DNA from: an uncultured Eubacteriales bacterium
GTDB taxonomy: Bacteria; Bacillota; Clostridia; Christensenellales; Borkfalkiaceae
NCBI GenBank assembly: GCA_905210545.1
Contig: CAJLXC010000045.1
Coordinates: 1-11,080 of the forward strand
DNA length: 11,080 nucleotides
Reading direction: 5' to 3'
The stretch's first letter is position 1, and the number at the start of each line of letters is the position of its first letter. Of the stretch, positions 1-6,609 are shown one piece after another. The translations under genes were made by a program, and so were the position numbers. The notes under the pieces are model-generated. The model saw nothing but the letters and a program-made list of their open reading frames with translations, was not told where the DNA came from and did not search any database.

Positions 1-260
1 CGGGGGCGCGGGGGAATAGGGACGGACTCGGAAAACAGTCCCTTTCCCCTGCAAAGAAAAGTATTCCCCGCTGTTGCGGGTGAGATTGCCGCGGCTTTTT
101 CATTCGACGCTTCTCCGCTATCGCTACGAAGGACTAAGTCCGTCAGGAGTGTCCGTCAACGGCGTCCGCAATGATAGAATAGGGCGTCCGCAATGACAGG
201 ACAGTCGGGCAAGAATATACGCAATATAAATGCGCATACGTAACGCGCGAAGGAATAATT
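1..260. repeat. Non-coding repeat-like region left of serA
   Basis: I see no plausible gene in these 260 bases. They contain an imperfect hairpin (GGGGAATAGGGAC at 11-23 against GTCCCTTTCCCC at 38-49, one bulged T), a short stem CCCGC/GCGGG at 67-80, a palindrome GGACTAAGTCC at 131-141, and a 14-bp direct repeat GGCGTCCGCAATGA at 161-174 and 183-196. The segment runs from GAGATTGCCGCG (82-93) to CGCAATGA. These ends resemble the short dispersed intergenic repeats of the GAGATTGC...CGCAATGAC type seen in many bacterial genomes. That resemblance is from memory and has not been tested. Bases 200-260 are AT-richer and show nothing recognisable. Confidence 0.5.
161..196. repeat. 14-bp direct repeat, 22-bp period
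   Basis: GGCGTCCGCAATGA occurs at 161-174 and again, identically, at 183-196. The bases after each copy are related but diverged (TAGAATA versus CAGGACA). It forms the right part of the repeat-like region left of serA. Confidence 0.75.
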
Positions 261-264
261 TTGT

Positions 265-296
265 AAAAAAATGCTCCCTTAATAATTAAGGGAGCA
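265..296 (-). terminator. Intrinsic terminator of the serC-serA operon
   Basis: TGCTCCCTTAA (272-282) pairs perfectly with TTAAGGGAGCA (286-296), giving an 11-bp stem with a 3-nt loop. Read leftward, the stem is followed at once by seven T residues (A-run at 265-271 on the given strand). It lies 20 bp past the serA stop codon, so it is a textbook Rho-independent terminator for the leftward operon. Confidence 0.93.
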
Positions 297-315
297 AAAC
301 CGAAAGATTTGTTTC

Positions 316-1482
316 TTATTTTATAACGCGTACTTTTATAACGCCGTCTATGCTTTTTATTTGTTCTACCGCCTTTGCGGGAACTTCCGCGTCCGCGTCC
401 ATCATCGTAACCGCGTAATCGCCTTTGGACTGGTTAGAAAGGTGAGCTATATTAACGCCTTCGTTCCCGACCGTTCCGGTTATTTTTGCGAGAATGTTCG
501 CGACGTTTTTGTGCAGAACCAAAATTCTGCAGGACGTTGTTCTCGGCATAGAGCAAGCGGGGTAGTTTACGGAGTTGGTAATGTTTCCGTTTTCTATATA
601 GTCGATAAGCTCTTTTGCAGCCATTGCCGCGCAATTGTCTTCCGCTTCCGGAGTGCTTGCGCCTATGTGCGGGGTGCAAATAACGTTTTTAACCCCGATA
701 AGCTCGTCTGCGGGGAAGTCCGTAAAATATCTCGAAACCTTTCCGCTTTCCGTGGCTTTTATCACGTCCGCATTATCGACCAGCTCGCCTCTCGCGCAGT
801 TGATTATTACCACGCCGTCTTTCATTTTTCTGATAACGCCGGCATTGATAAAGCCTTTGTTCTGCGTTGCGATATAGGGGATATGTATCGTTACGTAATC
901 GCTGTTTTTTATTATATCGTCCAAATCCTTGACAACGTTGACGTGGCGGGAAAGTTTAAGCGCGGCGTTTACGGAAAGGAACGGGTCGTAACCCAAAACG
1001 TTCATTCCGAGTCCCAGGGCGGCGTTTGCGACCTGCGCGCCGATTGCGCCGAGTCCGATAATTCCGAGTGTTTTGCCCTGAATTTCTCCGCCTACGAACT
1101 GCGATTTGCCTTTTTCCACTAATTTGGAGACTTCTTCGCCTTTACCTTTCAGCGAATCTACCCATCTCACGGAATCGGTTATTTTTCTCGAACCGAGCAG
1201 GAGCGCGGCGATAACGAGTTCTTTCACCGCGTTGGCGTTCGCTCCCGGGGTGTTAAAGACGACTACGCCTTTTTCCGCGTATTCTTCTACGGGTATATTG
1301 TTGACTCCCGCGCCCGCTCTCGCGACAGCGATTGTTTCGGAACAAAGGGGATAGCCTTGCATTTTGAACGAGCGGAGCATAATTCCTACGGGATTTACCG
1401 CGTCGCTTGCAACGTTGTAAGAAGTATCGAAAACGTCGTTTATGACGGGGCTTATTGCGTTAAGCGTAAGAATGTTTTTCAT
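316..1482 (-). CDS. serA: D-3-phosphoglycerate dehydrogenase with ACT domain
   Basis: This cytosolic enzyme oxidises 3-phosphoglycerate to 3-phosphohydroxypyruvate with NAD, the first step of serine synthesis. Numbered from the ATG (388 aa), the Rossmann glycine motif GLGAIG is at about 143-148, the catalytic Arg at 231 (CARGELVD), the catalytic Glu at about 260, and the catalytic His at 272 (TPHIGAST). An ACT domain fills about 320-388. The Glu-to-His segment is several residues shorter than in E. coli SerA, as in the roughly 390-aa clostridial subtype. The start is ambiguous: ATG at 1482 lies 10 nt from an AAGGAGA site (1493-1499), while an in-frame GTG at 1488 would lie 4 nt away and overlap the serC stop by 4 nt. 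I prefer ATG because relatives begin M-x-N-I. It is co-transcribed with serC. The ACT domain suggests effector control, but serine feedback cannot be read from sequence. A generic 2-hydroxyacid dehydrogenase is unlikely beside serC. Confidence 0.95.
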   Translation of the reverse strand: MKNILTLNAISPVINDVFDTSYNVASDAVNPVGIMLRSFKMQGYPLCSETIAVARAGAGVNNIPVEEYAEKGVVVFNTPGANANAVKELVIAALLLGSRKITDSVRWVDSLKGKGEEVSKLVEKGKSQFVGGEIQGKTLGIIGLGAIGAQVANAALGLGMNVLGYDPFLSVNAALKLSRHVNVVKDLDDIIKNSDYVTIHIPYIATQNKGFINAGVIRKMKDGVVIINCARGELVDNADVIKATESGKVSRYFTDFPADELIGVKNVICTPHIGASTPEAEDNCAAMAAKELIDYIENGNITNSVNYPACSMPRTTSCRILVLHKNVANILAKITGTVGNEGVNIAHLSNQSKGDYAVTMMDADAEVPAKAVEQIKSIDGVIKVRVIK

Positions 1483-1484
1483 AA

Positions 1485-2558
1485 TCACGCATTCTCCTTT
1501 TCGAACTTCTTCATAAATTCGATAAGCGATTTAACGCCTTCTATCGGCATAGCGTTGTAAATAGAAGCGCGCATTCCGCCGACGAGTCTGTGACCTTTGA
1601 TGGAAACGAGTCCGTTTTCGCCCGCTTCCTTCACGAATTTAGCGTTAAGTTCTTCGCTCGGGCAAACGAAAGTAACGTTCATTAAAGAACGGTCTTTTTT
1701 GTTTACGTTGTTTTTATAAAGTTTGGAGTTATCTATAAAATCATAAAGAAGAGCGGCTTTTTCTTCGTTTATCTTTTGTATGGCGGAAACGCCGCCGAGC
1801 TTTTTGAGCCATCTGAACACCAGCATCGCCATATATATGGGGAAGCACGGAGGAGTGTTGTACAGGCTGTCGTTTTTATCCTGTATCGCGTAATTAAGCA
1901 TAGTGGGGCAGATGGGCAAAGCCTTGCCTAAAAGTTCTCTCTTTACTATAACTATGGTAAGTCCCGCGGGGGCGATATTCTTTTGCGCGCCCGCGTATAA
2001 AAGTCCGAATTTTTTAACGTCTATCTCTTCCGACAAAATGCAGGAGCTGACGTCCGTTACGAGCGTGGCGGAGGTATCCGGAAGCTCGGTGTAACGAGTA
2101 CCGAAAATAGTGTTGTTGTAGGTTGTGTGTACGTAATCGATTCCGTCGCGGAATTTAACGTTTTTCATATCGGGGATATACGTGTAACCGTCTTCTTTAG
2201 AAGAAGCCGCAACCGCCATATCGCCGTATTTCAAGCCTTCTTCGTAGGCTTTGTTTGCAAAATTGCCGGTTAAGATATAATCCGCTTTGCCTTTCTGCAA
2301 AAGGTTTAACGGAACAGCCGCAAATTGTTGCGACGCGCCGCCCTGAACGAACAGAACCGCGTAATCGTCGGGGATATGCATAAGCTCGCGAAGAAGAGCG
2401 TTCGCTTCCGCATTGACAGCCATAAAAGGCTTGCCGCGGTGGCTCATCTCCATAATGCTCATACCCGTGCCTTGGTAGTCCAACAGATCTTTCTTTGCTT
2501 CTTCGAGTACGGGAAGAGGCAAGGTGGAAGGACCTGCCGCAAAGTTATAAACTCGCAT
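1485..2558 (-). CDS. serC: Phosphoserine aminotransferase
   Basis: This PLP enzyme transfers the amino group of glutamate to 3-phosphohydroxypyruvate, making phosphoserine from the SerA product. At 357 aa it has the normal SerC length. The N-terminus (VYNFAAGPSTLP) is the family hallmark. The Schiff-base lysine is K193 in the AGAQKNIAPAG motif. Further family motifs are SHRGKPF near 40 and the QGGASQQFA phosphate-binding segment near 72-80. The start is firm: ATG with an AAGGAGA site 6 nt upstream (2565-2571). The gene is first in the operon, and its stop codon lies within a few bases of the serA start, so translational coupling is likely. No serB phosphatase is in the window, so the final dephosphorylation must be encoded elsewhere. 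Confidence 0.96.
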   Translation of the reverse strand: MRVYNFAAGPSTLPLPVLEEAKKDLLDYQGTGMSIMEMSHRGKPFMAVNAEANALLRELMHIPDDYAVLFVQGGASQQFAAVPLNLLQKGKADYILTGNFANKAYEEGLKYGDMAVAASSKEDGYTYIPDMKNVKFRDGIDYVHTTYNNTIFGTRYTELPDTSATLVTDVSSCILSEEIDVKKFGLLYAGAQKNIAPAGLTIVIVKRELLGKALPICPTMLNYAIQDKNDSLYNTPPCFPIYMAMLVFRWLKKLGGVSAIQKINEEKAALLYDFIDNSKLYKNNVNKKDRSLMNVTFVCPSEELNAKFVKEAGENGLVSIKGHRLVGGMRASIYNAMPIEGVKSLIEFMKKFEKENA

Positions 2559-2614
2559 AAAAAATCTCCTTATAAAACAGATATTATCGGTGCGGCGTTC
2601 TGCCGCTTATTGTC

Positions 2615-2643
2615 ATTATACTATTATACGACTTTTTTTTCAA
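2615..2643 (-). promoter_or_regulatory. Sigma-A promoter for serC-serA
   Basis: Read leftward there is a -35 TTGAAA (2638-2643), a 17-bp spacer and a perfect -10 TATAAT (2615-2620). A second TATAAT sits inside the spacer at 2623-2628, but no good -35 is spaced for it. The predicted transcription start is about 2608, giving a leader of roughly 50 nt. That leader opens with a GCGGC/GCCGC stem-loop at 2592-2606. I see no T-box or riboswitch in a leader this short. Confidence 0.85.
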
Positions 2644-2694
2644 CCGTTTTGCGGGGTTTATTCGCTTTTATTTTTTTACCGCGCCTTTTTACGG

Positions 2695-2728
2695 TTTACT
2701 TTTTTGCAAAAAAATGGTAATATATAAT
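2695..2728 (+). promoter_or_regulatory. Promoter for the RNase J operon
   Basis: The best reading is TTTACT (2695-2700), a 17-bp spacer and TAATAT (2718-2723) preceded by TGG, an extended -10. An overlapping TATAAT at 2723-2728 is a perfect -10 but has only a T-run for its -35. Either would start transcription near 2730 and leave a leader of about 120 nt before the TTG start codon. Confidence 0.65.
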
Positions 2729-2740
2729 AGGTGAAAAATT

Positions 2741-2815
2741 AAACCGACATAATACGGAACTTTACGCGCACGTCGCGTTTCGGTTTTTCGGCGTTTTCTC
2801 ACGGCGGCGAAAACC
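2741..2815 (+). promoter_or_regulatory. Structured 5' leader with competing stems upstream of rnj
   Basis: AAACCGA (2741-2747) can pair with TCGGTTT (2780-2786), enclosing a small ACGCG/CGCGT hairpin (2764-2778). Alternatively GGTTTTTCG (2782-2790) can pair with CGAAAACC (2808-2815) with one bulged T. The two pairings share bases 2782-2786, so they exclude each other. This is read directly from the bases. Any regulatory role, such as autocontrol by RNase J, is inference. It matches no known riboswitch class that I recognise. Confidence 0.4.
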
Positions 2816-2849
2816 ACTTTATATTCATTAAAATTTTAAGGAGAACAAT

Positions 2850-4718
2850 TTGAAAAAGAACAAAAACGAGGCTTTTTCTTTAGAAGAACGAGCCGATTTT
2901 ACGAATGCAAAAAATAACGGGCGCAAGGCGGACAGACAAAAAATAAAGGCAAAACCCGCCAAAGCCGACAAGGCGCAAAAGGCTGCAAAGCGAAACGCGG
3001 AGGTAAAACCCGCAAAAGAGGCAAAAGCTTCCGTAAAGAAAGAGATTAAAGAAAAAACGGTTAAAGGCGAAAACGGAAAACAACTTAAAATAAGATTTCT
3101 GGGCGGCGTGGGCGAAATAGGCAAGAATATGACCGCTCTCGAATACGGCAAAGACATTATCGTAATAGACGCGGGGCTTACGTTCCCGGGCGAAAATATG
3201 CCCGGCGTGGATCTCGTTATCCCCGATATAACTTATCTCACGCAAAATAAAAGCCGCGTGCGCGGTATCGTTATAACGCACGGTCACGAAGATCATATAG
3301 GCGGTATTCCGTATATATTGAGAGATCTCAACGTACCCGTATACGGCACGAAACTTACGCTTACGCTTATAGAGAACAAACTTAAAGAGCAGCGCATAAA
3401 CGACGCGTCTTTAAATTGCATCAAACCCGGGAGCGTGATTAAGCTCGGGTGTTTCTCGGTAGAGTTTATCAACGTGAATCATTCTATCGCGGGCGCGGTC
3501 GCGCTTGCGATAACCACTCCCGCGGGATTAGTGTTCCATTCGGGGGATTTCAAAATCGACTATACCCCCGTGAACGGAGAAACCACCGACCTTACGCGCA
3601 TTGCGGAATTAGGCAAGAAGGGCGTGCTTTTGCTGATGGCGGATTCCACTAATATAGAAATAGAAGGCAACACGATGAGCGAATCGGTGGTAAAGGATAC
3701 GCTCGATCACGTTTTTGCGGACAACCTTAAACGCCGCATAATCATCGCGACGTTCGCTTCCAACGTGCATAGGTTGCAACAGATTTTAGACCTTGCGGTC
3801 AAATATAAAAGAAAAGTCGCTTTCTCGGGCAGAAGTATGATAAACATCGCGGACGCGGCGGCTAAAATCGGAGAGCTTAAAATTCCCGACAAGCTGATCG
3901 TGGACGTGGAAAAGTGCAAAAATTATAAAGACGACGAGATAGTCATCGTTTCTACCGGAACGCAGGGCGAGCCTATGAGCGCGCTTACGAGAATGGCGAG
4001 CGGCGAATTCAACAAAGTGACTATAGGCGGCAACGATACCGTCGTTATTTCCGCATCCGTGATTCCCGGCAACGAAAAAATGATTTACGGCGTTATCAAC
4101 AACCTTTACCGTCTGGGGGCGGAAGTTATTTACGAAAGCTTAGAGCCGATTCACGTTTCCGGTCACGCCTGCCGCGGCGAACTCAGAATCCTGCACTCGC
4201 TCGTAAAGCCAAGATTTTTCATTCCCGTGCACGGCGAATACAGACACCTTAAAAAACACGCGCAGCTCGCGCAGAGTCTCGGTATGCGCGAAAGCAACAC
4301 CTTGATTGCGGATATAGGCGATACCGTGCTTATCGACGGCAAGGATATGAAATTCGGCGAAAAATTCCCGTCCGGCTCGCGTTTTGTGGACGGCGTGGGG
4401 ATAGACGGCGCGGACAGCTTCGTTCTTCGCGACAGAATACATTTGTCGGAAGACGGGTTGGTCGTTGCCGTGGTCGCGGTGGACGAATATTCCGCAAAGC
4501 TGTCTTCGGTGGAGATAATAGGCAAAGGGTTGGTGCTTTCCGACGAGATGGTAAACGAAGCCAAAGCAAATCTTTTGAATACGCTTAATCAGACGGATAT
4601 GCGCAAGGTAAGAGACGAGGCGGAGCTTTCCGCGATTATAAGGAGAAGCCTTAAAAACTACCTCTTTAAGGTGACGAAAAAGAATCCTATGCTCGTACCC
4701 GTGGTTATGGTGGTCTGA
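2850..4718 (+). CDS. rnj: Ribonuclease J with a basic N-terminal extension
   Basis: RNase J is a metallo-beta-lactamase/beta-CASP nuclease with 5'-3' exonuclease and endonuclease activity in mRNA decay and rRNA maturation. Metal-site residues are all present: H144-G-H146-E-D148-H149, H211 (NHSIAG), D233 (SGDFKID) and H461 (PVHGEYRHL). Other family landmarks are ADSTN (265-269), TFASNVHRLQQ (301-311) and HVSGHA (435-440). The domain core starts near residue 80 (IRFLGGVGEIGKN), so the first 78 or so residues are an added Lys/Ala-rich, probably disordered tail. That makes the protein 622 aa against 555 for B. subtilis RNase J1. The start is TTG, placed by AAGGAG at 2838-2843, 6 nt upstream. It is the first gene of a three-gene operon. 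Whether it is J1-like or J2-like cannot be settled by eye, but its intact catalytic set argues for an active enzyme. Confidence 0.95.
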   Translation: MKKNKNEAFSLEERADFTNAKNNGRKADRQKIKAKPAKADKAQKAAKRNAEVKPAKEAKASVKKEIKEKTVKGENGKQLKIRFLGGVGEIGKNMTALEYGKDIIVIDAGLTFPGENMPGVDLVIPDITYLTQNKSRVRGIVITHGHEDHIGGIPYILRDLNVPVYGTKLTLTLIENKLKEQRINDASLNCIKPGSVIKLGCFSVEFINVNHSIAGAVALAITTPAGLVFHSGDFKIDYTPVNGETTDLTRIAELGKKGVLLLMADSTNIEIEGNTMSESVVKDTLDHVFADNLKRRIIIATFASNVHRLQQILDLAVKYKRKVAFSGRSMINIADAAAKIGELKIPDKLIVDVEKCKNYKDDEIVIVSTGTQGEPMSALTRMASGEFNKVTIGGNDTVVISASVIPGNEKMIYGVINNLYRLGAEVIYESLEPIHVSGHACRGELRILHSLVKPRFFIPVHGEYRHLKKHAQLAQSLGMRESNTLIADIGDTVLIDGKDMKFGEKFPSGSRFVDGVGIDGADSFVLRDRIHLSEDGLVVAVVAVDEYSAKLSSVEIIGKGLVLSDEMVNEAKANLLNTLNQTDMRKVRDEAELSAIIRRSLKNYLFKVTKKNPMLVPVVMVV

Positions 4719-4719
4719 G

Positions 4720-5313
4720 TTGGACGCGTTTCATCGCGTAAGCGAAAAAAGACTTGCCGCCAAAGCTCTTGGCGAACCGATTTTAAGGGACGAAACGTTA
4801 AAGCTTATTCTTAAAATCGCCGAAGAAAAAAAACCGTCGCGAATACTTGAAATAGGCGTAAACGTAGGGCTTACGGGCGTTGCGCTTCTTCTCGTTTCCG
4901 AAAACGCAAGGCTTACGGGAATAGAGATAGACGAAGATCTCGCGCGGGAAGCGGAAAAGAATTATAAGGAATTCGGCGTGAGCGGGCGGGCGAGAGTGAT
5001 AATAGGCGACGCTTCGGAAATAATCCCCAAGCTTACGGGTAAATACGACCTGATTTTTCTTGACGGACCGAAAGGGCATTATTACGAATATCTGCCCTTT
5101 TTAAAAGACGCTCTGCGTCGCGGCGGTATTCTGTTTGCTGACGACGTGGCTTTTCACGGGTATATAGAGGGCGTTGCGCCGAGAAAACATTCTACAATTA
5201 AAAGAAGCATAGAAAATTATCTGTCCGCCGTGAAAAACGACGCGGATTTCGTTACCGCCGTATACGATATAGAAGACGGCGTATGCGTATCGGAGAAAAT
5301 CGTTGATGAATAA
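4720..5313 (+). CDS. trmR: O-methyltransferase, probably tRNA 5-hydroxyuridine methyltransferase (TrmR/YrrM-like)
   Basis: This is a SAM-dependent class I methyltransferase of the cation-dependent O-methyltransferase family. The SAM loop is LEIGVNVG (43-50), the ribose-binding acid is E69 (GIEIDED), and the metal-linked segments are LDGPKG (114-119) and DD (141-142). The next gene is TrhP-like, which supports the TrmR role: methylating ho5U34 to mo5U34 in tRNA. The protein has 197 aa against about 217 in B. subtilis YrrM, lacking part of the N-terminal helices. The start is TTG, one base past the RNase J stop, with a weak GGTGG site (4709-4713). An in-frame TGA at 4672-4674, with no other start codon after it, rules out a longer reading. 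Reinitiation after RNase J is therefore likely. From sequence alone a small-molecule O-methyltransferase remains possible. Confidence 0.85.
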   Translation: MDAFHRVSEKRLAAKALGEPILRDETLKLILKIAEEKKPSRILEIGVNVGLTGVALLLVSENARLTGIEIDEDLAREAEKNYKEFGVSGRARVIIGDASEIIPKLTGKYDLIFLDGPKGHYYEYLPFLKDALRRGGILFADDVAFHGYIEGVAPRKHSTIKRSIENYLSAVKNDADFVTAVYDIEDGVCVSEKIVDE

Positions 5314-6520
5314 GGTTGAACTTTTAGCCCCGTCGGGCGATATGATAAAGCTTAAAACCGCCGCTTATTACGGCGCGGACGCCGCGTATATCGGCGGCAA
5401 ATCGCTTTCTTTACGCGCGCTTGCGGGTAATTTTACCGACGAGGAAATAGAAACCGCCGTTGATTTTTATCATTCGCTCGGCAAAAAGATTTACGTTACG
5501 GTAAACGTTTTTGCCCGTAACGACGATATAAGGGCGGCGGAAAAATATTTTAAGTTTTTAGAAAAAGTCGGCGCGGACGGCGCGATTATATCCGATCCGG
5601 GACTTGTTTCGCTCGCTAAAGACGTTGCGCCCGGACTTAATATAAACCTTTCCACGCAGGCGAACACGCTTAATTACAAGGCGGCGGAATTCTGGTATAA
5701 GCAGGGCGTGAAGCGCGTGATTCTCGCGCGCGAGCTTTCCCTTAAAGAAATAGGCGAAATACACGAAGCCGTGCCGAAGCTCGAGATAGAAACGTTTATT
5801 CACGGCGCGATGTGCATATCTTACAGCGGGCGTTGTCTGTTGTCCGATTATCGCACGGGCAGACGTTCTAATCGCGGCGAATGCGTGCAGGCGTGCCGCT
5901 GGAACTACGAAATCCGCGAGAAAGGCTCTTCCGGCGAATTTATGGAAATGCAGGAAGACGAACGCGGCACGTATATTTTAAACAGCAAAGACCTGTGCCT
6001 TGTAGATTATATCGCGGAGCTTATAGAAGCGGGCGTTTGTTCGTTCAAGATAGAGGGCAGAATGAAGTCCGAGTATTATCTCGCGACGGTTATCAACGCT
6101 TACAGACGGGCGATAGACGCGTTTTATAAAGAAGGCAAGGCTTATAAGCTTAATCCGCTTTATAAAACGGAGCTTGAAAAGACCGCGCACAGAGAGTTTA
6201 CCACGGCGTATCTGCTCGGAGAAAACGACCGCACGGAGAATTTCGACGACAGTCAGAGCAAAGGCACGTATAAATTCGTGGCTAACGTTCTCGATTACAA
6301 AAACGGCGCGGCTGTTGTGGAAATGAGAAACAGGTTTAAAACGGGCGACGAGCTTGAAGTGCTTTCGCCTTCCGTCGCGTTTAATTCCGTTCTCAAAGCG
6401 GAAAGCATAACGGACGAAAAGGGAGAAGATGTTTCCGACGCAAAGCTCGTTCAGCAAAAGCTCCTTATAAAAACCGACCTTCCGCTGCATAAAGGCGATA
6501 TTTTAAGAGCAAAACAATAA
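5306..6520 (+). CDS. trhP: U32-family protein, probably prephenate-dependent tRNA uridine-34 hydroxylase (TrhP/YrrO-like)
   Basis: The U32 'peptidase' family includes TrhP, which hydroxylates tRNA U34 to 5-hydroxyuridine using prephenate as oxygen source and an Fe-S cluster. The signature is clear: ETFIHGAMCISYSGRC followed by GRRSNRGECVQACR. It supplies four conserved cysteines (C170, C177, C193, C197) that suit a cluster. The N-terminus (VELLAPSGDMIKLKTAAYYG) is typical. At 404 aa it is close to B. subtilis YrrO (about 420) and shorter than E. coli YegQ. A small beta-rich C-terminal part follows residue 315. I chose ATG at 5306, 9 nt from GGAGA (5292-5296). A TTG at 5303 is also possible. 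The start overlaps the methyltransferase stop by 8 nt. The true-protease reading of the family is less likely here because the methylating partner is adjacent. Confidence 0.88.
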   Translation: MNKVELLAPSGDMIKLKTAAYYGADAAYIGGKSLSLRALAGNFTDEEIETAVDFYHSLGKKIYVTVNVFARNDDIRAAEKYFKFLEKVGADGAIISDPGLVSLAKDVAPGLNINLSTQANTLNYKAAEFWYKQGVKRVILARELSLKEIGEIHEAVPKLEIETFIHGAMCISYSGRCLLSDYRTGRRSNRGECVQACRWNYEIREKGSSGEFMEMQEDERGTYILNSKDLCLVDYIAELIEAGVCSFKIEGRMKSEYYLATVINAYRRAIDAFYKEGKAYKLNPLYKTELEKTAHREFTTAYLLGENDRTENFDDSQSKGTYKFVANVLDYKNGAAVVEMRNRFKTGDELEVLSPSVAFNSVLKAESITDEKGEDVSDAKLVQQKLLIKTDLPLHKGDILRAKQ

Positions 6521-6535
6521 AAATCGTAAATAATA

Positions 6536-6580
6536 CCCGCGGTGTTGCAGGCTATTGCCTGCAACACCGCGGGTTATTTT
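6536..6580 (+). terminator. Strong hairpin terminator after the RNase J operon
   Basis: The arms 6536-6552 and 6557-6573 form a perfect 17-bp stem closed by the 4-nt loop TATT. Rightward it is followed by TTATTTTT. It lies 15 bp past the U32 gene stop. Leftward the following tract is a weaker TATTATTTACGATTTTT, so it may also stop the convergent 818-aa gene, which ends at 6610. Confidence 0.9.
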
Positions 6581-6609
6581 TGCGTTGAATTGAATTTGTT
6601 TAAAAAGTC

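Noticed and set aside
91..100. GCCGCGGC followed by TTTTT as a rightward terminator
   Set aside because: An 8-base palindrome has no room for a loop, and no rightward gene precedes it in the window.
361..1122. A 253-codon rightward open frame opposite serA
   Set aside because: It lies antisense to a clear serA, has no ribosome binding site, and its sequence is Cys/Arg-rich noise typical of a shadow frame.
2559..2614. A T-box or riboswitch controlling serC
   Set aside because: The leader is only about 50 nt with one 5-bp hairpin. There is no T-box sequence and no terminator before the gene.
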